From NCBI GenBank assembly GCA_029204225.1, contig CM055098.1:11737552-11801551 (forward strand): 64,000 nt of DNA, written 5' to 3'. Of this stretch, positions 26,179-37,230 are shown in pieces. The translations under genes and the position numbers were made by a program. Every line of letters begins with the position of its first letter. Position 1 is the first letter of the stretch. The notes under the pieces are model-generated. The model saw only the letters and a program-made list of their open reading frames with translations. It searched no databases and had not been told where the DNA came from. The DNA comes from Diphasiastrum complanatum. Its lineage: Eukaryota; Streptophyta; Lycopodiopsida; Lycopodiales; Lycopodiaceae.

Positions 26179-27050
26179 TTGGGGTTTATTGTAATGTATT
26201 ATATGTTTATGAATGTAGTAATCATGTCAGGGTCAGGCAGTGGTGAAAGCTCGGAAAATTATGCTAAAAATTTATATGAATCATTAACTCCTAAGCAAAA
26301 AGCACAACAACAAAGTATGCTTAGCCGAGATGAGGGTGGTTCCTCACAAGCGGCCGCAGCTCCCACCCCTACCAAAGAGTCATCCACAAATCCTTATTAT
26401 GACGTGGATCACGAAGGTAATATAATTGCCAACAGAAAAGGGAGGGTGGTTTTGGACAGTTCTATTCTTTATGCCAACACCATTTTGGAGACAGACTATT
26501 TAATAAAGGGTCCGAACAACCTGCCGCTAATAAACAATAGGTTATTGCTACCCTTCATGATGAATTTCAACAAGAAGAGAAATTCGAGGAGAAGTAAATT
26601 CATAAGCATATGAGCTTATGGATTAGGCATCATCGTGATATGGCACTACGAGCTTATAGAGACGAGCAATAGCCTAGTTTCACTATTGAGAAAGAAAACA
26701 ACCTTGTTGAGAATCCCGTTCGTAGTAGACCCACCAAACTCATGTCAACTTTGCCATATCAAGCTCCATCTGACCCTCTTGAGGCTAACACTGATGTTGG
26801 AGGATTTGACGGCTCCCAAGTTGATCTGCCGGAAACACGAAGATTCTCGCCATGACCTGCTGATTTTAATGTTGGTGAAGCTAAGCTCTCATCAAGTGAA
26901 AGGGCCAGAAAAGGTGATACAGGTGCCAAGGCATTAGATGAATACCTAACAAAGCCACAACAACAACGAAAGGCAACCCCACTAGTCGAGCCAAGACCCC
27001 AGATGGCCGATACATGGGAATCAGAATGGTTTGAGAGAAATACCCTCGAA
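26179..27050 (+). pseudogene. Unrecognised broken ORF
   Basis: The frame 26179-26613 (144 codons) starts with a hydrophobic run and then serine/glycine/glutamine-rich sequence; the likely functional start is the Met at about 26224. After about 26540 the reading shifts frame and can be followed, with stops near 26669 and 26853, through KALDEYLTKPQQQ to a stop near 27056. The composition looks like real coding sequence rather than chance. I do not recognise a family. It could be a second gene of the neighbouring CACTA element or a relic host gene. Confidence 0.35.
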
Positions 27051-27499
27051 GTATGAGGGGCGAAAAAGACGACATCGATTAGAGCCAATATTCCACAAGG
27101 GTCGAGATCATTGTCGCTCTGCAGCCACAACAAGATTGGAAAAATAAAGTCCTGAAGGATAGCTGGAGGTCGTGTTAAGACCACTAGAAACAACCCCTAA
27201 GATGAGGATAGGAAAACACAAGAGAGACTATGGAGCAAAACCACTTACCCAAAACTAAATCCCTCTTGGAAAATCCTCCTGGATCTAGCCCCCAAGCCAT
27301 GTGATAGCAAGAGGAGAAGAGATCTACAGGTAACCTAGACCAAAGTCGTCGACAAAATAATCTCTACCTCAATATTTAGAGAGTAGGATCCTGTGCATGA
27401 GCGCATGCAATTCCCATGCAGGTCATCTATAAATAGGTCATAGCTCTTCATGCATTCCTCCTGCCTCTATTAGTCACACGTACATGCACTATTCCATAT
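27051..27499. other. Non-coding, probable LTR body
   Basis: No gene seen. It adjoins an LTR-like end and may be its interior. Confidence 0.3.
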
Positions 27500-27655
27500 G
27501 TCTCAATTAGAGTTTATGGGTCCTCTCAAGGTCATTAGTCACCAACAGGCCTCGAAGTGGAATAAAATCTAGGCGTGACCAATAATCTCGAACACTGGAG
27601 GGCCGGTCTACCATATTAGGACTATTCCATGTCCTTAGCTGAATATGGTTGTAAC
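27500..27655 (-). repeat. LTR start of a minus-strand element, with polypurine tract at 27656-27680
   Basis: On the minus strand, a purine-rich TAAGGGAGGAAGAA precedes TGTTACAACC, the pattern seen at the 3' LTR boundary of many plant gypsy elements. The LTR side resembles sequences at 47385-47520 and about 10690-10742, so this is a dispersed LTR family. Confidence 0.45.
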
Positions 27656-27680
27656 ATTCTTCCTCCCTTAAACAAGTTCT

Positions 27681-30499
27681 GTCCTCAGAACGAAAAAAAA
27701 AAAAAATGAAACTATTCCTTAAGCTTTCAAGTCTTTCCCTTGAATCATTATTCTTATTCTGATCTTTCCACCTAAATAAATATCCATAGATGCAACAATA
27801 TTTAAATTACTTGCCTCTACTCCTGAATACTAACTCAAGTCCCCAAAGATACACTAAGCTAACTTTTTCAAGCTCTAATTGACGTTTAGCTTGTAGAGCT
27901 ATGTCCCTCCCTCGAAGAGAGGGTCACATTTGTGTATCCGGGTGTTCGGGCAAATTTTGACTAGGGATTGGTCTAGCCAAAACGCCTTAGTGAGGGGAGG
28001 ACCCAGATTGTCCTTTTGCCAGTAATCAGAGTCTGACCACTTCGAATCCTGGGGCCCCCACTAATTACCCCGTGCTCCCTGGTCAATGAGAGTTTTCCAG
28101 GCTCTGAGAGATATGATGAACCGAAGATGATAGGCAGACTTTTGTGGAGGAGTTCAGTTACATTGGGTCAACTTTTGTAGAGTGATCTTGCTAAGATGGC
28201 CTTGAACCTAGTTGGTTATTGTTACAACTCCCCATTTTTCATGTTTGTTACTTTTGGAAGGTGGGCCAAGAACTCCAGTATTGAGTTTTGTGGCTTCTGG
28301 TGGGGTTGTATTTGGGCCAATGCTAATAGATTTTTCAAGGGCCGCCTTGATTCATCTTTTTAGTTTGACATCTAGGCTTGGTTGATTTTTCAGTTCTTCA
28401 TTAATCCTTCCCTTAGGCTAGCTAACGTGCCTGTGCTAGTGAATGGACCCGGGTCCCAGGGGCCCATGAATCTTGCAGTGTTCATATATTCCAACAACAC
28501 ACCAAGGATTGTGGTCTAGGTGAACAACTGAAAAACTGATTTAGAGTTGCTTCTTAGGCCTGGGAGGGTATTCCGCCTCACCAGGCTTCCATTAGCCTTC
28601 CCTCTATATTCCAAGAGGTCGGGATCCAATGACACAAAACTGACCCATACATCACAAAGGACCAATAATTTCTTAAGTATTTGGGCATAACAATTAACCA
28701 ATGTTTACGAATAAAGTATGACATGAATCCATGACTAAGATGTTGCATCAATTGTCCTAGCAAGGGGCCAACCATCATTCAATGCTACCATAAAGAAAAA
28801 GGGAAATTCAAGGAGATTGAAACTTTAATAGGCCTTTATCTAATTGCCATGGGCCTAAGGCAAATAAACATGAGGGATTTTTTGTAGGCACATGGGCTTG
28901 GTGGTTAAATTAACATTTAATGCCCTTGAAATGACTTTTGCAAGGCTGTGAAAGGATGGGAAAAGTGGCAATATGGCAAACTGAAAAGTTGAACTAAAGC
29001 CAGTTCTACAAATGGAGCTGAACGTGCTGCATGGAAGGATCTTCACCTATCTTTAGCTACCAGCTTCCTTTTAGTATGCTGAGTTTTCTGCCTATTTAGA
29101 AATGTGTTCTCTGGTGGGATAAGATAGATTTCATTCTACAAGAGTGTGCTGAGTTTTACCAGCTGCTCCAAAAGGTGTTCTCAAGCTGACTCTCATTCTT
29201 CAATGGAGATATCTTCAAGCATGTTCTTATGAAACCATGGAGTGTTGTGGGCTGTAATCCAGGAAGATGTTGGTTGTGTCTCGTTATAATGAACATAGGA
29301 GTTGTTGCTGGTTGAGCTTTGGAGTTTGTTAAAAGATGTGTTATAGCTCCTGCCTCCAAAAGGCTGCTGAACTTGCTTTGTTCTCAAGGATAGGAGGTTG
29401 ATTATCTATAAAACTATTCATGATTTATCCTCTTCATTAGTGATGACAATTTCTAGCCCTCGCAAATCACACTTTGAGCCATCCTTTTTTGCCCAACTTT
29501 GTGTGTGTACTGCAAATTCTTTTTGAGATGTGTAAGACTGGAACTATGATCTCCTTCTCAGTACTCTGGATCCTGACATTGCTAATAACTTCTAGTTGAT
29601 TTAGTGTTTCTGGAAATGGGCATGAGTAGGATAACTCTTTCACTGATCAGTATAGGAGATAATAATTGAAGAAGTGACTCTATGCTAAAGAACCTTAGTA
29701 TAGGCAAGTATTCCTTGAATGTTACCAACAAACAATACTTTTGTCATAGCTGACTGTGTATCAAAATGAGTTTTGAAATGCATGTACCCATCATTTAGCT
29801 AACTGTGAAGGAAATCCAGCATGCACTCCATCTCTATTATGAGAAGGAGAGATACTAGCTAACAGCTCAGAAAATTGTTAAATTCAACACAAGGAATGTG
29901 AGAGACCCCACCTATCAGGGAGAGAGCTTCAAATAAGGAAGCATCAGCCACCCTCATTACTGTTAGACAATAAAGATGTAGAAAGATTTGTGAGAAGCAT
30001 TTCTGCTTTAGTCAATCGGCCCATTGCCGCTCAGATACTTGTCAAGCAGTTGTTTCCACACTCCTGTCAGCACTACAGCCACCTACAAGTTAGTGCATTC
30101 CTTCCAAATGGATCAGCACAGGTGCTCTCTCTCTAATCAACAAGCAACATGGGTTATCCAAAGGGCAAAGGCCTCTATACCTCAACATTTTTCAAAATCT
30201 TGTCAATGAATGGTTAGTCTACATTTTAGTGCACACCTTCTCCATGGATCAACGCGACTGTCTCTTCGTGCCCAACTCCAATATGCGACTGAGCTTACCC
30301 TTTCCACTGAGCGAGATCTGACAGCCAATACTGAGGTATATTTTACTTCATCTGATATTGCTATATGTATGAATGACAGAATGACTTTGTGTTTTGCATA
30401 TGTGTCATGGAACGATTAACAAACAAAAAATAGTGTGCTTGTGGCTTGTGTTTTGGCAAATGTAATGATTCGGATGTATGTAAGAATGCTTTTAACTAT
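27681..30499. other. Long stretch without recognisable gene
   Basis: No domain recognised on either strand. A minus-strand frame at 29193-29387 reads like coding sequence (serine/asparagine/threonine rich) and may be a gene fragment, but it has no identifiable homologue. Plus frames at 30024-30419 are separated by a stop and are unrecognised. Confidence 0.4.
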
Positions 30500-30501
30500 T
30501 A

Positions 30502-30660
30502 CTAAAATCCGAACTTGGAAGCATCTGTGTGCACATGGAATTCCTTGGAATAATCAGGTGATCGCAAAATGGGGGCACTGGCTAGAGCATCTCTGAGGTC
30601 CTTAAACGCATGGCCATGCTCCTCTACCCATTTTGGATCTATAGTTAATTGGTACATCCA
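30502..30660 (-). pseudogene. Gypsy RNase H fragment fused to copia RT
   Basis: The minus-strand frame here ends in KWVEEHGHAFKDLRDALASA and VHTDASKFGF, the connection and first acidic motif of Ty3/gypsy RNase H. It is continuous in one open frame with copia RT sequence at 30660-30786, although the two belong to different element superfamilies. It stops at 30502. Confidence 0.75.
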
Positions 30661-33431
30661 ACGTGCCTTCAAGTGACATACTTTATTCTCTCGTCCTTTT
30701 GTTACAAAGCCTTCAGGTTGATCCATGAACACCTCTTTTTCTAACTCACCATTTAGAAAAACAAATTTTACATCCATCTGATGCAAAGGCTAACCAAAAT
30801 GTGAAGCTAAAGCAACAAGTAGACGTAGAGTATTCCACTTACATATTGCGCAAAGGTCTCCTCATAGTCAATCCGTTTACTTTGTGCATACCCTTTGATC
30901 ATCAATCTTGCTTTGTGCTTTGCTATACTTCCATCTGCATGGTACTTAGTCCTGTATACCCATTTACAACCAATGGGTTTCTTACCAACTAGTGGTTCCA
31001 CTAAGTCCCATGTGCTATGCTTAGCAATTGACTCCATCTCCTCTTTCATGGCCTTGACCCAAATGTCATCATCCTTCGCTTTAACATAAGCTGAAGGTTC
31101 TTTGCTTTGAATAATGCTAGATAAGAGAGCATAATTTGCTTCATACCTTTCTGGTTGTGTCTTCTCTCTTGTTGACCTTCGTAGCTCTCCTTGGCTAGAT
31201 GATTCTGGAAAGTCCTCCATGTCGCGGCTCTCCATCAATCTCTCAAACCACTTAGGGAGCTTCTTGTCAAGTGAATGGCTTCCTGGTGAAAATGTATCCC
31301 ACGGTACATCTTTCTACTTGCGTTTATCACCTACAACTTCAATCCTTCTTGCACCAAAAGGTTTATCTCCACCTCTCCAACTTGTCTCTTGAGGTTGAGT
31401 AGTATTATCATGAGGTGTATCCTCGTGTCCATCACTAGGAAAGTCAATAAATGGATCATCATCAGGAGGTATCCTCACTGTACCATCTTTTCCACTGGTT
31501 GTGTCCGTCTTCTCAGCATCCTCATCTTCATACATCTTAGATTCATCAAAGATAACATCACGGCTGACATGTATTTTGTTCTCCACTAGATCAAAACACC
31601 TATAGCCCTTCGCACGATCATCATATCCTAGGAATATGCACTTTATAGCTTTTACATCAAGCTTCCGTCTCTCTTCCTTGGGAATGTGTACAAAGTACTT
31701 ACATCCAAATATTCGCAAGTGGTCACCTTTGGCTTCTTCTTCGTGAATGCCTCCTCAGATATTATCTTTGGTATGGCAATGGTAGGACTTCTATTTTGAA
31801 GATAGATTGTCGTACTGCATGCTTTTGACCAAAAATCTTTTGGTAGTTTCATCTCAGTGAGCATAGGTCTGGCATTTTCCACAATCGTAAGATTCTTGCG
31901 CTCAACTACACCATTGAGTTTAGGAGTATGAGCTTGTGTAAATTGTCTTTTGATCCCACATTGATCACAAAGATCATTGAAGTCAGTAGACTTGTACTCA
32001 CCTCCACTATCAGATCTTAGAACTTTGATCTTCCTACCTGTTTGATTTTCGACCAATGCTTTGAAGCTCTTAAAAGTGGCAAACACATCCAATTTTTTCT
32101 TCAAGAAGTAAATCCATGTCTTGCGTGACATATCATAAATGAAGGTCTTGAAATAGAAGGCTTTATCTAAGGACATAGTCCTCATAGGCCGCATAGGTTT
32201 GTGTGGATCAAATCCAGAATGTTCTTTGCCCTTGCAACACCACCTTTATTGAACTTCTCTCGATGCTACTTCCCATACACACATGATTCACACATCGTCT
32301 TCAAGTAGTCTTCCATCATAGGCAATCCTCTCACCATTTCAAGTTTTCTCATCAAGCTAAGGCTTCCTTGGTTCAAATGACCAAGTCTTTTATGCCATAG
32401 TTTAGTTTGCGATGGAATGGACAAGATAAGTCCATGTTGCCCCTTGATTGTAGCATTCAACCTGCACATTTTAGTGTTGGGATCCCTTATACCATCTACA
32501 ATGACTTTGAACTTTTGGTTCACATCTTTCTCAAAGCAACGATCATGGGCAAATTCTACTTTCAACTTTTGATCAGTAATGACACCAACAAAAAGTAGAT
32601 TTTTTTTCAAACCTGGTATGTAAAGTACCTCCTTGATCGTCCTACTTTTGCCATCAAGTAGTTGGATAAAATCGGTGCCTATCCCCTTGATCTTGCACAC
32701 ATCACCATTTGCTCTCTCATCCTCCTGAGTCTTGGTGAATTGCTACTTAGACTTCTTCTTGCCCTTCCCTTTGCCTTGCGTGTCGCAAGTGCTTGATCAT
32801 CAGTATTTTGACGTCTAGATTTCACCATTTCTCGTCGTTGCTCCTCCTGCATCAAGATTCCTATGAGCTCGTCAAAGATTGGCAGTCTTTCTCTTGATAC
32901 TATCCCGCTCACAAACATCTGATAAGGTCCTACAATATCGCACAATGCATTGTGCACCAACTCAACATCACATATGCGCTCACCAATAGAATGCAGTTCA
33001 TCTCTCATTGTCTTGATTCTAGTTATGCACGTCTGAATGTGCTCTCCTTGTTCCATTCGGGCACTATTCAACTTTGACTTCAGAAACATAATCCTTGATG
33101 GATTTGACATCTCAAACTGCTCCTTTAGCACATCCATGCCTGTCTAGGTGTAACGGCATCACTTATGTGGGTAATGATGTGGTCATTCATTGACAAGTTC
33201 GTGAAGGTTCAAAGCCCTCCTCACCTTCCTGTCGAACACTTTAATGTCTGCTTCATTTGGAAGTCTTCTCTCATTTCCTGTGATGACATCCCACAATTCT
33301 TTCTCTATCAGTATGTTTTTCATTTTGAATTTCCACACTGCATAGTTGGAAATGCCGTCCAATTTGTTACTTTCACTCAAAATGGACTCTCCCAAGTTCG
33401 CCATCCCAAGACTACCTAAAATTGCAACCAT
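30661..33431 (-). pseudogene. Ty1/copia polyprotein relic: Gag, integrase, start of RT
   Basis: From high to low coordinates: Gag (33431-33183 and 33137-32760), pre-integrase zinc region LWHKRLGHLNQGSL and CESCVYGK (32700-32266), integrase with LRSDSGGEY and NGVVERKN (32194-31652), its C-terminal RIFGCKYFVHIP (31718-31314), then RT lead-in PIGCKWVYRTKYHADGS (31238-30807) and HQMDVKFVFLNGELE (30786-30661). The order integrase before RT identifies copia. The zinc knuckle and protease are missing through a deletion of about 276 bp relative to the related copy at 44711-45930. The YVDD box and RNase H are lost. Multiple frames and stops show it is dead. Confidence 0.88.
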
Positions 33432-34753
33432 AGGCTAAAAGATGTGTTTTAAGTACAATGGCGATGTCAGTAGTTTACTTTAATGACCTGCTAAAATTTC
33501 ACACTAGGGCGTCCCATCGCTTAGGTGGCATTTCATAAGCCAACTCGCTTTTCAAACGTGAAATGCTTCTCACCTCACACTCCTGACTATCCGCTCCCTG
33601 AAAGGGGCAAAAGAGATTTGACATCCACTGAGCACTTTCCCACTGCAATCACTCTGTTTTGCGGTACTGTACTTGCAGGTACAGTCCGGGTGCCCTTCGT
33701 TTGGAGGCTATAGCCTTTCGTTTGGGTCAAATAGGCTAAATTACTAGAAAATAAGGACCTTTCTTGTTTTTGAACTATTTCAAACTTCATTGGTGAAAGG
33801 ACCCAACTCCAATTTCAAACTAAAATTTTTTAATGAAGTTGAAGGCTAATTTGCACTTCAACTCCCTTTAGCCTTCTTCAAGGCCCCCTTCAACTCAATC
33901 CAACGGCTATCCTCAATCTGATGGCCCAAAACGGTTCTAATCTAGGAGATTCTATGCATTGATCTCCTGGATCCTCAATCCAACGACAAGAGATTTCGGG
34001 TGCTCTGAACCCTTTTCCTTGTGACCGCTACACACTCAAATGCATGGAGTATACTCTCCCCTTCATTGCGTGCGACCTATCCACGGACTCTTCCTTCTCC
34101 TTCACAAGCTCTCCTAGCTATGGAGGGTTTCTCCTACCCTGTGAATCGCACTCCAGCTTCCTCCAGATCACATGGCTGTCAGCGGCCACCTAGCTGCTAA
34201 TTCAACTCCTCAGGGCGCCCTCTTTCAAGCTTTTATAGCTCCAAAAACCGTTTAGAATAGCAAGAAAACTCTGATTTTGTGCTTCCAAACTGTATTTCTC
34301 ATAACGAAAATACATCGTACATATAGTTCCTCACTATGGCAACCCAAGCATGGCCCAGGTTGTCGTTGGCGGGACGCGTGTCCCATCAACTCGCCTTGTG
34401 GCGTGGCCAATTGACCCTTATCCATTGAGGACCCACAGTACAATAACACAATAGTTCTACTTTAATTCTAACTAGCTGTTCACCCGTTGCTCACTCACAA
34501 AGACAAAGTTGTTTCTTGCACTAGCAGTATCAAGAGCATCAGACAAAGAGAAGGAGAGAAAGAGAGTACAAAGGCTTCATTTATAGCATGGCTCGTATTC
34601 AAAAACTAGAGTTCATATTGACAATAAAGGCTCTTCGGCATGACACTTAACAAGCTATTGGTGTAAATTGCATTTGCTACTGTTTTTAAAAAAATTCTTC
34701 ATTGAAATAATGATTCCCAACGAGCTTTTTACAACATTCTTGAAAACTTCTAT
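33432..34753. other. Probable leader/LTR of the minus-strand copia element and intergenic DNA
   Basis: No gene seen. The position upstream of the copia Gag on the minus strand is where a 5' LTR would lie, but I cannot define its ends or find a primer-binding site. Confidence 0.35.
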
Positions 34754-36640
34754 TTGGGGCATCTCATCGATTTTCAGGTATTTTCAATGGGTGATAACAT
34801 TGTAGACATTCAAAATATGGATCAAAGTGCAAATCAACACAAAAAGAGATCTGCTTCACCATCCCTTCCATCCTCACCTCCCTCTAATCGTCATTGCCAT
34901 GAATCACCACTTGTTACATCTCTTCCTTCGCCTACATCGTATCGTCTCCCACATATCGTTCTTCTGTTTCTTCTTCTCTTTCGTCCTCCTCACAAATTCC
35001 TATACATCTACCCTCTCGTGTACCTTGTCCCGGTTGTGGACGTTTATATATGTAGGGTGCGAGTCTTTCTAGGTATCAAAATGCTTGTACCGCCTTCCAA
35101 CAACGAGCTTTTCTTTTAGAATCTCTCCAAACCCCACATCTTGCTCCACTTTCTCCTCTCGAGGCTTGGGCTCACAGTCTTTATATTTTGGGCTCCTCTT
35201 ATCTTGGTTTTCCTCGTCCCCTGCACACGCTCTTGCTCCATCAATTTTAGCAACACCTTCTTCTACAACTATTCAGGCATTTGAACGACTTCATCCTCAT
35301 GCTAGTGATGCTCTTCTTTTATTTGTGGAAGACTTTCAGCCTGACTCTAATCTTCAACTTCTCATATTATGAAAGCTTTTCTGCGTAGTCTCTGCCTCTC
35401 AGCCAGTGGCCCTTCAGAAATGGTTTTTGAACATCTACTTGATTTGTTGTGTGTCGCTCATCTTTTATCATTGGATAAAGCTTCTGGTGGTGTGCGTCCA
35501 ATTGCAGTGGGTGAATGTTTATACAGGTTGGTGGCAAGGACACTTTGTTTCCAATTTCGAAAAGCATTTCGTGCTCATGTTTTTTAGTTTCAATTTGGGT
35601 GTGTTACTCCTGGCGGTTGTGAGATGATCATTCATGCTTTACGTGTGATTTTGGATCTTCATCTTGACTGGATAGTTTTACAAGTTGATGTTGCTAATGC
35701 TTTCAACTATGTTTCTCGGGCGGCTATTCTTCAAGAACTTCGTGGTGCTCAGGATACACTTGCCATGCTCATTCCTTTTGTGCGGAGCTTCTATTCTAAA
35801 AGTTCTCCTTTATACTTTAGTGATGCTGCTCGTATTGGTGATGTTACCGTCATTTCTTCTGCTGAGAGAACTTGGCAAGGGGATCCCTTAGGCGGTCCTC
35901 TCTTTGCTTTGGCACATTATCATGCATTGCGTGCTATAGCTTCAACTTTTTTCTCCTGTTTATTCCCCTCTATTACGGATGATACTCATATTGTGGGGCC
36001 TGCCAATGAAGTCATCTCTGTTTTTTTTGCATTTCTCAGTTCAACTTTCTTCTATTGGGCTTGCAATGAACAGGTCTAAGTGCGTTGCTTGGTGCTCAAA
36101 AGGCCTTCCAGCATTTATCTCCTTACCTGAAAGTTTCATTACTCCTCAGCTTGGCATTAAAGCATTGGATGTTCTCATTGGTTCTTCTGGATATGTCACT
36201 TCATTTATGCGGGAAGCTCTAGATGGATTTGCTCGTCATTCTGATATGTTGCCAAAGCTTGGAAATTCTCAAGTTGCATTTGGAATTCTCACTCAATGCT
36301 TTGCTCAATGTCCTAGCTATCTTCTACGTTGCGTTTCTCCTTCACCTGACATATTATCCTTATTTCGGGATTTTGATGATACTTTTACTTGGCATATTTG
36401 GTCGTCTTTTGGGACCAAGAACCTTCGACACTTGTGAGGTTAGTTTCCTAAGCGACAAATTTCTCTTCCTGCCTCCTCTGGTGGAGCGTATTCTATTGCA
36501 TTACAACGTTCATTGGCACTTTCAATACTTCGACGGGCTCCAAAGCTTCGTGCATTACCTATTAGTGGATCTATTTTAGTTATTGATTTACATTGGGCAG
36601 TTGGTTTTGAGTAATTAGATTACTATTTTAAGTTTTACTT
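34754..36640 (+). pseudogene. Non-LTR-type reverse transcriptase with N-terminal zinc finger, broken
   Basis: Around 35025-35080 a frame reads CPGCGRLY and, after a stop, SLSRYQNAC, a C2HC zinc finger. The main frame (35369-36079, one stop at 35585-35587) reads GGVRPIAVGECLYRLVAR, LQVDVANAFNYVSR (RT motif A, first Asp), WQGDPLGGPLFALA (motif B) and TDDTHIVG (motif C, catalytic DD). A one-base insertion near 36044 moves it to the frame ending at 36437; a further shifted segment reads ISLPASSGGA to about 36610. A (ATT)n-like 3' end follows near 36750. This matches a non-LTR-like retroelement; I cannot place it in a named clade. Confidence 0.7.
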
Positions 36641-37230
36641 TTGATTAGCTTAATTCATTTTTGTTGCCGTTCTGAGGTATTATTTTATATATTCTAATAT
36701 TCTCGTATGGTCATGGGTTTTCATTTTATTTTTAATAAAAGCATAATTATTATTATTACCTAAATAGGTTTCAATGCAGGGTCATGTGGCCTCAGCCAAT
36801 TCCCCTAGTTTTCTTATATTTTCAATTGAGTGCTCTTCCGGGTGCTTCAATAATAAATAATAAAAGCAGAAAATTCTTCACAAATCGTGCTGTTGAATCA
36901 TAGGCGCAGCTGGTCCCGAGGCGGCGTGCTGCATCTGACCCAGATAAGAGCAATTCATCCATTTCACAGACACATGAAGCTGGACATACATACTGAAGTC
37001 TGATACTTCATATCCATTTGAGTCTTGACGTGTCATATTCTCATCATGCTTTGTTTCTCTTTTTATGTTGCTTTTGTATCTGATCTACATGCAGCATGCG
37101 TGACATTTTTGGCAGAAGACTTCCCAGCATAGAACCTAACAGTCTCATCAATTGTTTTGGTGGAGTAGATGTTTCTTTGATTATTCGCTTTCTCATCGAA
37201 GCTGAAAACATTCTACAAGTGCACTGGGAA
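36641..37230 (+). promoter_or_regulatory. Upstream region of SSL gene 1
   Basis: The block at about 37109-37132 (GACTTCCCAGCA) is conserved upstream of SSL gene 2 at about 54369-54392, so homology of the two loci extends at least 120 bp above the start codons. Only the ATG at 37231 has matching context in both genes; an in-frame ATG at 37096 does not. Confidence 0.5.

Noticed and set aside
37096-37230. Upstream in-frame ATG giving SSL protein 1 a 45-residue N-terminal extension
   Set aside because: The paralogue lacks it, and the shared MGLYL start followed by a hydrophobic anchor is the natural N-terminus.
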